Assembly: GCA_018698135.1 (NCBI GenBank)
Contig: JABINZ010000071.1
Location: forward strand, 1 to 43,221
Length of the DNA stretch: 43,221 bases
Origin: Bacteroidota bacterium
GTDB taxonomy: Bacteria > Bacteroidota > Bacteroidia > CAILMK01 > JAAYUY01
Direction: 5' to 3'
Each line of letters opens with the position of its first letter. Within the stretch, counting starts at the first letter, position 1. The position numbers and the translations under genes are program-made. Below the pieces are notes generated by a model. That model was not told where the DNA came from and ran no database searches. It saw only the letters and a program-made list of their open reading frames with translations. Shown here piece after piece: positions 25,915-34,748 of this stretch.

Positions 25915-25926
25915 TTAAATCAAAAT

Positions 25927-27396
25927 ATGAAAAAGTTACTGATAGTCCCAGTTTTAATCATGTTGGGAACAATAGGAGTCTTTGGTCAATACGACCTGCA
26001 AGTTCTTCAACTTTCACAAAATCTATATCAATCAGATGCCAGAAGTGCAGCTGTTGGTAATGCCATGGGAGCAGTTGGAGCAAATTATTTTTCATCTGTA
26101 ATCAATCCTGCAGGTTTAGCTTTTTTTAGACGTGGAGAATATTTGATTTCTGCAGCTTTTAATGGAATAAACACAAGTTCATCCTATTTAGGCAATGAAG
26201 ACAAAACAGTAAGAAACCAGTTGAGCATTCCCAGCATGGGTTTCGTTTTTCCGACTATCAATAGAGTTAATGGCAAAGTTGTTACTGACGGCTGGGTCTC
26301 TAATACGTTTGCATTTGGCATTAATCGGACAAATAGTTTTCTGGGTAGAAGTTATTATGCTGGAAAAAATACAAAATCATCAATACTGGATTATTATGTA
26401 GAAAGTGCTGAAGGAAGAACTCCATCCCAACTTCCAAATGTTACTTGGTTAGCCTATCAAACATGGCTCATTAATAATCCCAATATGGCTAAATCATATT
26501 TTAGTGCTTTAGGAGACTCTGTTTCAAATTATGAAATTGCTCAGAATAAGAGCTCGGCCTCTCACGGTTCTGCATACGATATGAACTTTGCTTATGCAGC
26601 TAATTATTCCAACATTATATATTTGGGTGCAAAAGTAGGAATCCCATTTGTCGATTATATTAATTCATTTTCATTTAATGAGAACAACCTCCTTGCAGGA
26701 AGTAATTATTTGTCATCTGAATATGAAAGCGAATTGGATGTAAGTGCAGTTGGCTTTAATGCAGGATTAGGAATTATTGTCAAACCACATAAATATATCC
26801 GAATTGGTGGAAGCATTATGTCTCCAACTTTTTATCGGGTAACAGAACAGTATTACGAACAAATTACCTCGGAATTAGATACCACGATAACAGATCCTGA
26901 ATCTATTGAAGGTAAATTTAAATACAATGCAACTACTCCTTTCAAGGCAACTGCTAGTTTAGCTATTATTGCAGGAAAAAGTGGATTTATATCAATTGAT
27001 TATGAGTATATTGATTATAGTACGGCCATTTTATCCTCCAATGATTATCCATTTACCTATGAAAATAAAAACGTAAATGAGTTTTACAAGGCAGCCAATA
27101 ATATTCGTATTGGTGGAGAATACAAAATTGGCATATTTGCTCTTCGAGGAGGTTATGCTATCAATCAATCACCGTATGATCCCCAGTATGAGCCAGAGAA
27201 TGGAGATAGATCTTATACGATTTATTCACTTGGATTGGGATTAAGAGAAAAAGCCTATTATGTTGATTTGGCATGGCAAAGATTTGTTACCAATGAATAT
27301 GAGATACCTTATATATTAAGTTCTGTTGAAGTAGATCCTGCAACAAAAGATATAAAAGGAACCAATCTGATAATGACTGTAGGATTCAGATTCTAG
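25927..27396 (+). CDS. OMPP1/FadL/TodX-family outer-membrane protein
   Basis: 489 residues with a signal peptide ending 'GVFGQYD'. The N-terminus has the family pattern 'SDARSAAVGNAMGAVGANYF' followed by 'SVINPAGLAFFRRGEYLIS', as in FadL-like transporters of hydrophobic compounds and the related PorV family. The remainder alternates short amphipathic strands typical of a beta-barrel ('YIRIGGSIMSPTFYRVTEQ', 'IRIGGEYKIGIFALRGGYAI') and ends in an aromatic residue ('MTVGFRF'), as outer-membrane proteins do. It is located in the outer membrane; the substrate is unknown. It lies between the Tyr-rich lipoprotein and the HAD phosphatase genes and is probably co-transcribed with at least one of them. 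Confidence 0.83.
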   Translation: MKKLLIVPVLIMLGTIGVFGQYDLQVLQLSQNLYQSDARSAAVGNAMGAVGANYFSSVINPAGLAFFRRGEYLISAAFNGINTSSSYLGNEDKTVRNQLSIPSMGFVFPTINRVNGKVVTDGWVSNTFAFGINRTNSFLGRSYYAGKNTKSSILDYYVESAEGRTPSQLPNVTWLAYQTWLINNPNMAKSYFSALGDSVSNYEIAQNKSSASHGSAYDMNFAYAANYSNIIYLGAKVGIPFVDYINSFSFNENNLLAGSNYLSSEYESELDVSAVGFNAGLGIIVKPHKYIRIGGSIMSPTFYRVTEQYYEQITSELDTTITDPESIEGKFKYNATTPFKATASLAIIAGKSGFISIDYEYIDYSTAILSSNDYPFTYENKNVNEFYKAANNIRIGGEYKIGIFALRGGYAINQSPYDPQYEPENGDRSYTIYSLGLGLREKAYYVDLAWQRFVTNEYEIPYILSSVEVDPATKDIKGTNLIMTVGFRF

Positions 27397-27403
27397 TAAA
27401 ATA

Positions 27404-28072
27404 TTGAATACATTCAAACGAAAAATTAAAGGTGTCATTTTTGATTTAGATGGCACCTTAATTAATAGTATAGAGGATATTAAAGATTCCTTAAACCATA
27501 TACTAAAAACGCACGATCATCCTATAATTACAACAAAAAAGTGCAGTGCACTAGTTGGTCATGGATTGTTTGATTTAGTCAAGCATTCAGTTCCTGAAGA
27601 ATTTAGAGAAAAGCCTTATTTGGATTTGCTTGTTTCAGAAATGAGAGAAGAATATACCACAAGATGGCTTGATAAAACAGCTCTTTATGATGGTGTAGAT
27701 GAGATGTTAAACCAACTAAGTAAACGAAAGTATGTGTTTGCTGTATTATCTAACAAAGTTCAAACAAGTACACAAACCTTAGTAAGCCAGTTGTTATCAA
27801 ACTGGCATTTCAGTGTTGTAGCTGGAGCTATACCCGAAAGGCCACTCAAGCCACATCCTGCTTCCATTCGCTTCGTTCTGGACGAGTTGGGTCTTCAAGC
27901 AGATGAAGTGATTTTCGTAGGAGATGGGGATGCTGACGTATTAGCAGCTCAAAGTATTTCTATGAAAGTGATTGCAGTTAGCTGGGGCTATCGAACAAAG
28001 CAATCGTTAAGCGCTTTGAGTCCTGATTACATGATCGATCATCCTAATCAAATTCTTGACATTTTACTTTAA
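27404..28072 (+). CDS. HAD-family hydrolase, phosphoglycolate phosphatase-like
   Basis: 222 residues from TTG 27404, eight bases after the FadL-like stop; no ATG precedes the catalytic motif. HAD motif I is 'GVIFDLDGTLINS' with both Asp residues, motif II 'FAVLSNK', motif III the Lys in 'PLKPHPAS', motif IV 'VIFVGDGDADVLAA'. The C1 helical cap and the motif order match Gph (phosphoglycolate phosphatase), which salvages 2-phosphoglycolate, but HAD specificity cannot be fixed from sequence; pyrophosphatase PpaX-like activity is an alternative. Its stop TAA (28070-28072) forms part of the TTTAA flank of the adjacent MITE-like element, so the element lies immediately after the gene. Confidence 0.86.
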   Translation: MNTFKRKIKGVIFDLDGTLINSIEDIKDSLNHILKTHDHPIITTKKCSALVGHGLFDLVKHSVPEEFREKPYLDLLVSEMREEYTTRWLDKTALYDGVDEMLNQLSKRKYVFAVLSNKVQTSTQTLVSQLLSNWHFSVVAGAIPERPLKPHPASIRFVLDELGLQADEVIFVGDGDADVLAAQSISMKVIAVSWGYRTKQSLSALSPDYMIDHPNQILDILL

Positions 28073-28119
28073 ACCTGAGTTCGGGATAAGATTTAACGCA
28101 CAGAAAACTAATGGGGCAC

Positions 28120-28146
28120 CCGCCTGAACGGATTTATTCGGGCAGG
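28120..28146 (+). repeat. REP-like hairpin, copy 1 (inside the MITE-like element)
   Basis: GCCTGAA (28122-28128) pairs with TTCGGGC (28137-28143), with one G-T wobble, around an 8-base loop. The outer CGCCTGAA ... CGGGCAGG frame is repeated at 28282-28306 in the same orientation. Confidence 0.55.
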
Positions 28147-28281
28147 TTAGATTTGGCTTAAAATCCTGAAGTTATAGCATGCTATTTCAAGTGATTTTAA
28201 GTTCAAAGATGATGTACAATTAGCTTTCCCATTCATGGGTTTCGATGATTAGCCCATATACTTTCTCAAATTTCCTTGCCT

Positions 28282-28306
28282 CGCCTGAATGACAAAGTCG
28301 GGCAGG
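28282..28306 (+). repeat. REP-like hairpin, copy 2 (inside the MITE-like element)
   Basis: CGCCTGAA (28282-28289) and CGGGCAGG (28299-28306) repeat the frame of copy 1 with a different loop. GCCTGA pairs with TCGGGC with one wobble pair. Confidence 0.55.
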
Positions 28307-28468
28307 AATTATCCAGATAGTACTTCGAAAATTGGAGTTGTCTATGAACTAATCATCTGAAACTGTGAGCAAAGCTTATCCCGAACTCAGGTTTTAAGAA
28401 GCATATTCGTTTTTAGCTTCAGAGAAGGTCTGACAAAATGACGAGGGAATGCATTTCATTATGCAAAA

Positions 28469-28496
28469 TTGACCAAATAAGCTTTTGGCATATAAT
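28469..28496 (+). promoter_or_regulatory. Candidate groES-groEL promoter resembling the sigma-70 consensus
   Basis: TTGACC (28469-28474) and TATAAT (28491-28496) are 16 bases apart, 57 bases before the groES ATG. This is closer to the E. coli consensus than to the Bacteroidota TTTG/TAnnTTTG pattern, and no good match to the latter was found in the gap. No CIRCE repeat is present. Function is inferred only. Confidence 0.4.
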
Positions 28497-28552
28497 GTGA
28501 TAATTGCCAGATGATAGTAAAATTTATTGTTAAATCTAAAATTAAAAGTCAA

Positions 28553-28828
28553 ATGGCATTAAATATTAAACCATTAGCTGACAGGGTTATAATTGAGGCC
28601 GCAAAGGCTGAAGAAACAACCACTTCTGGAATTATTATTCCTGATACAGCCAAAGAAAAACCACAAAAAGGTACAGTTGTCGCAGTAGGTCCTGGTACGA
28701 AAGATGAACCAACTACAGTTAAAAATGGTGATGTAGTACTTTATGGAAAGTATGCAGGTACAGAAATTAAAATTGATGGTACTGATTATCTTATTATGAA
28801 AGAATCAGATATACTTGCAGTTATCTAA
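28553..28828 (+). CDS. groES: Co-chaperonin GroES
   Basis: 91 residues from ATG 28553 ([14 protein letters not shown]...), the standard GroES start and length; the upstream in-frame ATG at 28511 would add 14 basic residues not found in the family. The '[20 protein letters not shown]' opening, mobile-loop '[15 protein letters not shown]' and closing '[16 protein letters not shown]' are all canonical. GroES caps the GroEL ring during protein folding in the cytosol. groEL follows after 30 bases in the usual operon. The stretch upstream (28393-28552) holds a candidate promoter and borders the MITE-like element. Confidence 0.97.
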   Translation: MALNIKPLADRVIIEAAKAEETTTSGIIIPDTAKEKPQKGTVVAVGPGTKDEPTTVKNGDVVLYGKYAGTEIKIDGTDYLIMKESDILAVI

Positions 28829-28831
28829 TAA

Positions 28832-30490
<1,659 letters not shown>

Positions 30491-30510
30491 GTAAATTCCT
30501 GCTAAATACA

Positions 30511-30552
30511 AAAGAGACTGTCGCTAAGATTAAAGAGGCAGTCTCTTTTTTT
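30511..30552 (+). terminator. Rho-independent terminator of groES-groEL
   Basis: AAAGAGACTG (30511-30520) and CAGTCTCTTT (30539-30548) form a 10-bp perfect stem with an 18-base loop, followed by a T-run to 30552. Confidence 0.85.
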
Positions 30553-30595
30553 ATACGATCAATAGAATTGAAATCAGCGACAAGATTTAAATGAG

Positions 30596-30603
30596 TAATT
30601 TTG
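30596..30603 (+). promoter_or_regulatory. Probable -7 element for der
   Basis: TAATTTTG is an exact TAnnTTTG match 19 bases before the der ATG. The nearest upstream TTG (30568-30570) is 25 bases away, slightly more than usual. Confidence 0.42.
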
Positions 30604-30622
30604 CAGCTATTAATAATATGAT

Positions 30623-31936
30623 ATGAGTAAACTGCTTGCTATTGTTGGACGACCTAATGTAGGGAAATCAACCTTGTTTAATCGCTTGGTTGAAAGCAGA
30701 AAAGCTATTGTTGATGATATTAGTGGAGTAACCAGAGATCGTCAATACGAATACTCTGATTGGTCAGGCAGAGAATTTCTTGTAGTTGATACAGGTGGTT
30801 ATGTAGAAAATTCAGATGATATTTTTGAAATTGAAATCAGGAAACAAGTCGAATTTGCTGTTGAAGAAGCCGATGTAATTTTGTTTATGGTTGATACCAG
30901 TGTGGGGATTACAAGTCAAGATCAAACTTTTGCTGCCTACTTGCGAAAAGTTAAGAAACCCATTGTTATTGTAGCCAATAAAACGGATAATCATGCGCGA
31001 ATAAACGATACATACGAGTTTTTCTCACTAGGTTTTAAAGAGGTAATTCCTGTTTCATCCATTAATGGATCAGGAACTGGGGAGCTACTTGATAAAGTTG
31101 TTGAACTATTTGGAGATGAAGATGAAGTAAGTGAAGCTAACAATGAGGATTTGATGAAAATTGCTGTTATTGGCAAACCTAATGTAGGGAAATCTACTTT
31201 TGTGAATGCCTTGTTAGGAGCAGATCGAAATATTGTTTCAACTATTCCTGGAACCACTCGCGATTCTATTCATGCTGATTATAATAAATTTGGTAAACGT
31301 TTTACCCTTATCGATACGGCTGGATTAAGAAAGAAGAGTTCCGTGCATGAAGATATTGAGTTTTACTCCGTGATTCGTGCAGTCAAAGCAATTGACGAAT
31401 CGGATGTTTGTTTTATGCTCATTGATGCACAAGATGGAATTCAAAGTCAGGATCAAAGTATTATGAGCCTGGTTGAGAGAAGAAGAAAGGGTTTAGTTAT
31501 TTTGTTGAATAAATGGGATTTGGTTGACAAAGAGACCAACACAGCAAAAGATTATGAAACTGCTATTAAAAAGAAGATGGCACCTTTCAACGATGTACCT
31601 ATTATTACCATATCAGCCTTGACTAAAATGAGAGTCATGAAAGCTCTCGATACAGCATTGGAAGTTTTTGAAAATAGAAAAAGGAAAATATCTACCTCTG
31701 AATTAAACAAGGTAATGTTGGAAGCTATAAATGAGTTTCATCCTCCAGCTGTTAAAGGAAAATTTGTTCGAATTAAATATGTAACTCAAATCGCTGCATC
31801 ATTTCCATTTTTTGCTTTTTTCTGTAATCATCCTCAATATGTTAAAGATGCATACAGACGTTATTTAGAGAATAAGTTAAGGGAAAAGTTTAGTTTTAAT
31901 GGTGTTCCTATCAGAATATCATTTCGAAAAAAATAA
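30623..31936 (+). CDS. der: Ribosome-assembly GTPase Der (EngA)
   Basis: 437 residues with the tandem G-domains that define Der. First domain: G1 'VGRPNVGKSTLFNRL', G2 Thr in 'GVTRDRQYE', G3 'VDTGGY', G4 'ANKTD'. Second domain (from about 178): G1 'IGKPNVGKSTFVNALLG', G2 'IPGTTRDSIHADY', G3 'IDTAGLRKKSSVHEDIEFYS', G4 'LNKWDLV'. The C-terminal KH-like domain ends 'YLENKLREKFSFNGVPIRI'. Der helps assemble the 50S subunit. It is single, with the small lipoprotein gene 66 bases downstream. Confidence 0.98.
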   Translation: MSKLLAIVGRPNVGKSTLFNRLVESRKAIVDDISGVTRDRQYEYSDWSGREFLVVDTGGYVENSDDIFEIEIRKQVEFAVEEADVILFMVDTSVGITSQDQTFAAYLRKVKKPIVIVANKTDNHARINDTYEFFSLGFKEVIPVSSINGSGTGELLDKVVELFGDEDEVSEANNEDLMKIAVIGKPNVGKSTFVNALLGADRNIVSTIPGTTRDSIHADYNKFGKRFTLIDTAGLRKKSSVHEDIEFYSVIRAVKAIDESDVCFMLIDAQDGIQSQDQSIMSLVERRRKGLVILLNKWDLVDKETNTAKDYETAIKKKMAPFNDVPIITISALTKMRVMKALDTALEVFENRKRKISTSELNKVMLEAINEFHPPAVKGKFVRIKYVTQIAASFPFFAFFCNHPQYVKDAYRRYLENKLREKFSFNGVPIRISFRKK

Positions 31937-31939
31937 TAA

Positions 31940-31966
31940 TTTGTTCTTCCATTTTAACGTACTTTG
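31940..31966 (+). promoter_or_regulatory. Weak Bacteroidota-type promoter before the small lipoprotein
   Basis: TTTG (31940-31943) and TACTTTG (31960-31966) lie 16 bases apart; the downstream box lacks one base of the TAnnTTTG form. The ATG follows 36 bases later. Confidence 0.3.
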
Positions 31967-32002
31967 TAATCACTTATTTAATAATAAATTAAAATTATTT
32001 TT

Positions 32003-32221
32003 ATGAAAAAACTTTTTGCAATGCTTATTATCATGAGCATGATTTTCTTTGCTGCATGTAATTCTGAACAAACTGAAAGTACAAATGCACAGGAAGCAGA
32101 AGATATTGAACAAGCAGTTGAAGAAGCCATGAGAGGAGAAATCGAAGAAGAAGTGGCGGAAGAAGTGGTCGTTGAAGATGAAGTAAATGAAGTGCCCAGT
32201 GAAGATGTAAGTTCTGAATAA
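32003..32221 (+). CDS. Small acidic lipoprotein
   Basis: 72 residues. A lipoprotein signal ('MLIIMSMIFFAACNSEQ', lipidated Cys in 'FFAAC') is followed by about 50 residues made mostly of Glu and Val with Ala and Asp ('EEEVAEEVVVEDEVNEVPSE'). The mature peptide is strongly acidic and likely disordered or helical. No known family recognised. The opening, its own possible promoter and a strong terminator right after the stop support it as a real, independently transcribed gene. It may be an envelope lipoprotein; function unknown. Confidence 0.72.
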   Translation: MKKLFAMLIIMSMIFFAACNSEQTESTNAQEAEDIEQAVEEAMRGEIEEEVAEEVVVEDEVNEVPSEDVSSE

Positions 32222-32226
32222 GACAT

Positions 32227-32264
32227 AAAAAAAGCCCTCTGAAATAATATTCTGAGGGCTTTTT
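32227..32264. terminator. Bidirectional terminator between the small lipoprotein and the convergent outer-membrane gene
   Basis: AAAAAAGCCCTC and GAGGGCTTTTT form a GC-rich stem around about 14 loop bases, with A on the left and T on the right. It can therefore serve both strands, ending the plus-strand lipoprotein gene and the minus-strand gldJ cluster. Confidence 0.85.
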
Positions 32265-32284
32265 CTTTATTTGAATTTGTGCTC

Positions 32285-33226
32285 TTATCTTAGAAAATAT
32301 ATATAACCAACATATACACCCATTCCTGTATTTTTCAAATCTACTTTTGTTCTTCTTTCAACCATAGCAAATTTGTTTCCTGCAATAGTTAAGTCTCCAG
32401 TAGTTGATGGTGAAAACTCATATTCAACATCATTGAAATAGGTTTTGTCGATTGATAATATTCCTACAGAGTATCTAGCATCAATTGTAAACTTTGAATT
32501 CTCTGAAATTTCTAAACTAAAACCAATACCTGCTGTTATTCCAGCATCAAAAGAACTCAGGCCAGAAATAGATGGCTTATCTTTTGGAATGTAATTAAGA
32601 AATAAAGCTTCTGGAAAAGATGTATCGACTCGAGTTATTGTAACATCCTGACCAATGAAAAATGAAGTGGTATCATAATTCGCTTCAACACCAGCTGTTG
32701 TGTTATTATAGATAGTTACATCTTGTTTCCATACAGTGGTTAGCTTGTTAGATGATCCAAAGCGGTATCCCATATAGGGGCCTAGAAAAATATCTAAATC
32801 GAGTTTGCCCGTTTTTCTGTCATATGGGAAAACGCCTCCTTTAAAGGAAAATGATTTCTTAAACAAAATGGGAACTTCAATATAAGATAAGGTAAGGGAG
32901 TTATCGTATTTCTTGGTATCCAATATTGTAACAGGTGTGGTATCACTTTCAAATGAATGAACTGTTTTTTGATGTGTAAATAGTTGATGAACACCTTTGT
33001 TTACATACAGAAATTCTCCTTGTATGCTAAAATCAATTTTCATTTTATATCCTAAGATTGCTCCTCCTGAAGGACTCTTGAGGGAATTGATTCCACCATA
33101 GGTATCTCCAGATAGTTTGTATCCGGTATAACCACCTTTAAACCCATAAAATAATTGTGCTTGTGAGCTCAAGGCAATTCCGAGAACAAACAAAGAAACG
33201 AATAAAAGAATTTTACCAAATTTCAT
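32285..33226 (-). CDS. Outer-membrane beta-barrel protein (PorT-like domain)
   Basis: 313 residues with a clear signal peptide ('ILLFVSLFVLGIALSSQAQ'). The first strand 'FYGFKGGYTGYKLSGD' is typical of the outer-membrane beta-barrel (OMP_b-brl_2) families common in Bacteroidota. Further strands ('IDFSIQGEFLYVNKGVH', 'LSYIEVPILFKKSF', 'FDAGITAGIGFSLEI', 'FTIDARYSVGILSID') follow, and the protein ends with aromatic residues ('YVGYIYFLR'). PorT itself is a type IX secretion component of this fold, but many unrelated barrels share it, so a PorT role is only suggested by its place directly downstream of gldJ (29 bases). The middle 'KTGKLDLDIFLGPYMGYRFG' is a periplasmic turn region. Confidence 0.75.
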   Translation of the reverse strand: MKFGKILLFVSLFVLGIALSSQAQLFYGFKGGYTGYKLSGDTYGGINSLKSPSGGAILGYKMKIDFSIQGEFLYVNKGVHQLFTHQKTVHSFESDTTPVTILDTKKYDNSLTLSYIEVPILFKKSFSFKGGVFPYDRKTGKLDLDIFLGPYMGYRFGSSNKLTTVWKQDVTIYNNTTAGVEANYDTTSFFIGQDVTITRVDTSFPEALFLNYIPKDKPSISGLSSFDAGITAGIGFSLEISENSKFTIDARYSVGILSIDKTYFNDVEYEFSPSTTGDLTIAGNKFAMVERRTKVDLKNTGMGVYVGYIYFLR

Positions 33227-33255
33227 AAATCTGTTTTTTGTGTATTTGATCTTAA

Positions 33256-34686
33256 TTAGAAATTGCGTGAATGTTTTTTAGCTTCACCAACTGAAACCAT
33301 TGCGCAGCGGAAACCGAGAACCGGTAAATTCTGCTCTTCATCCAAATATCTTCTGGTACCAGGGTTTTGCCAGTAGGCACGATCCCACCATGATCCACCT
33401 TTGTATACGCGGGCTTTATTGTTTACCAATGAAGAAATACCATAATCATACATTTGAGCACCTGCTTCGTAATTCGCTTCATCCAAATAACCAATGTTAT
33501 CGGCATCGCGGTAATTTCTTCTATCAATATTTTCTTCAAGGGTTACATCTCTGTAAATAATACGTCCTAAACTATCTTTTTCAAGAAGGTATCCGTCTTC
33601 ATCTTTAGCAGGTACTTGAAAAACATTTCCTCTCATAGGATCTAAGTCAACAATATCTTCAAGTGAAAGAGGTCTGTAAATATCCTGAACCCATTCGCTA
33701 ACGTTACCAGCCATGTTATATAAGCCATAATCGTTAGGCCAATAGGAGCGAACTGCTGCTGTTCTTGATTCTGCATCATTAAGTTCACTTGCAGTACCCA
33801 TCAAGTCACCCTTTCCTCTACGCATGTTAATGAGAATTTTTCCTCTATATTTTGTATCCGTTTTTCTTAATGAATGTCCGGCCCATGCATATTGTCTACG
33901 GGTATTAACATTTTCAAATAAAGCATCACCAATTTGTGCCAATGCTGCATATTCCCATTCAGCCTCAGTTGGTAAACGATAAGCTGGTAATAAAATACCA
34001 TCTTCCATTTTAACTCTTCTTTCTTTTGCAGTTGTACTATAGCTCTTTACTTTCTTTTTAACCAAGCCTTCGTATTGGCCAGCCAAATAAGCTTCTGAAT
34101 TAAAATTGTCTTCATTGATCTGATCTGGATTAGGCTTAAGGAAACCTTCTCTAATCATAATCATTTCATTCACACGATCAGTTCTCCAAGCAGCAAAACC
34201 AGATGCCTGAATCCAATTAACGCCAACAACAGGATAGTCATTATAATTTGGATGTCTGAAATAATACATGACCATTGGCTCATTGAAAGCTAATTTGTTT
34301 CTCCATGTATTGGTATCAGGTAAAGCTTGCTCGTATACTTCAGGATAATCGACAAATACACGAAGCAACCAATAGCAATATTCGCGGTAATCAATATTCA
34401 TTACTTCGGTTTCATCCATAAAGAATGACGATACAGTTACTCTACGTGTATATGCATTGTTATCATAGGTTACATCGCCTTCGACTTGTCCCATGGTAAA
34501 GGTACCACCTTGTATAAATACTAAATTAGGTCCGGTTTCCTGACCTTTATATTCATGCTTTTCGAATCCACCCCATTTCACATCATTATATTTCCAGCCG
34601 GTGGTACTGGATCTTTCTTTAGAGCAGGAGCCTAAAATAAGTATTGTAAGGCTTGCTAAAAATAGTAATTGAAATATCTTTTTCAT
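33256..34686 (-). CDS. gldJ: Gliding motility / type IX secretion lipoprotein GldJ
   Basis: 476 residues from ATG 34686 (MKKIFQLLFLASL...); the upstream in-frame codon at 34722 is excluded if TAATTTTG on the minus strand (34727-34720) is its -7 box. Lipobox 'LILGSCSKE'. The rest is a formylglycine-generating-enzyme-like (SUMF1) fold: 'NLVFIQGGTFTMGQVEGDV', 'SFFMDETEVMNIDYREY', 'YPVVGVNWIQASGFAAWRTD', 'AYRLPTEAEWEYAALA', 'NMAGNVSEWVQDIYRPL' and 'ARVYKGGSWWDRAYW'. The 'TGWKYNDVKWGGFE' opening distinguishes GldJ from GldK. GldJ is a periplasm-facing lipoprotein needed for gliding and type IX secretion. It lies between the porP/sprF-like gene and a barrel gene, divergent from porU-porV, the classic gldJ neighbours. 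Confidence 0.9.
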   Translation of the reverse strand: MKKIFQLLFLASLTILILGSCSKERSSTTGWKYNDVKWGGFEKHEYKGQETGPNLVFIQGGTFTMGQVEGDVTYDNNAYTRRVTVSSFFMDETEVMNIDYREYCYWLLRVFVDYPEVYEQALPDTNTWRNKLAFNEPMVMYYFRHPNYNDYPVVGVNWIQASGFAAWRTDRVNEMIMIREGFLKPNPDQINEDNFNSEAYLAGQYEGLVKKKVKSYSTTAKERRVKMEDGILLPAYRLPTEAEWEYAALAQIGDALFENVNTRRQYAWAGHSLRKTDTKYRGKILINMRRGKGDLMGTASELNDAESRTAAVRSYWPNDYGLYNMAGNVSEWVQDIYRPLSLEDIVDLDPMRGNVFQVPAKDEDGYLLEKDSLGRIIYRDVTLEENIDRRNYRDADNIGYLDEANYEAGAQMYDYGISSLVNNKARVYKGGSWWDRAYWQNPGTRRYLDEEQNLPVLGFRCAMVSVGEAKKHSRNF

Positions 34687-34719
34687 GATGCAGATTTTAC
34701 TTTTTATAGTTACGTAACG

Positions 34720-34727
34720 CAAAATTA
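34720..34727 (-). promoter_or_regulatory. Candidate -7 element for gldJ
   Basis: Minus-strand TAATTTTG fits TAnnTTTG and lies 33 bases ahead of the ATG at 34686. No good TTTG at the expected upstream distance. It supports the shorter gldJ start. Confidence 0.35.
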
Positions 34728-34748
34728 TATCAAAAAATTATAATACTA

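Larger units (their letters stand above)
28073..28392. mobile_element. MITE-like element with perfect terminal inverted repeats and a 5-bp target duplication
   Basis: The 18 bases ACCTGAGTTCGGGATAAG at 28073-28090 recur as the exact reverse complement at 28375-28392, and the homology continues weakly inward to a CACAG at about 28099-28103. Both ends are flanked by TTTAA (28068-28072 and 28393-28397). The 320-bp interior has no ORF of note. It contains two related short hairpins (GCCTGA/TCGGGC type). This is the form of a miniature inverted-repeat transposable element moved by a transposase encoded elsewhere. The TTTAAA sequence makes the exact edge of the repeat ambiguous by two bases. I cannot name the parent insertion sequence family. 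Confidence 0.75.

Noticed and set aside
25415-25918. Long alternative-frame ORF (167 codons) inside the Tyr/Ser-rich lipoprotein gene
   Set aside because: It is a phase shift of the repetitive Ser/Arg codons, gives a Val/Gln/His-rich sequence without a fold or signal, and ends at the stop region of the true gene. The frame with the lipobox is the coherent one.
28073-28392. Reading the inverted repeat as a transcription terminator or riboswitch
   Set aside because: The arms are 284 bases apart with perfect ends and a flanking direct repeat, which fits a mobile element better; no T-run or known riboswitch core was seen.
28511-28552. Extended groES start at ATG 28511
   Set aside because: It would add 14 Lys/Ile-rich residues not found in GroES; the standard start MALNIKPL is at 28553.
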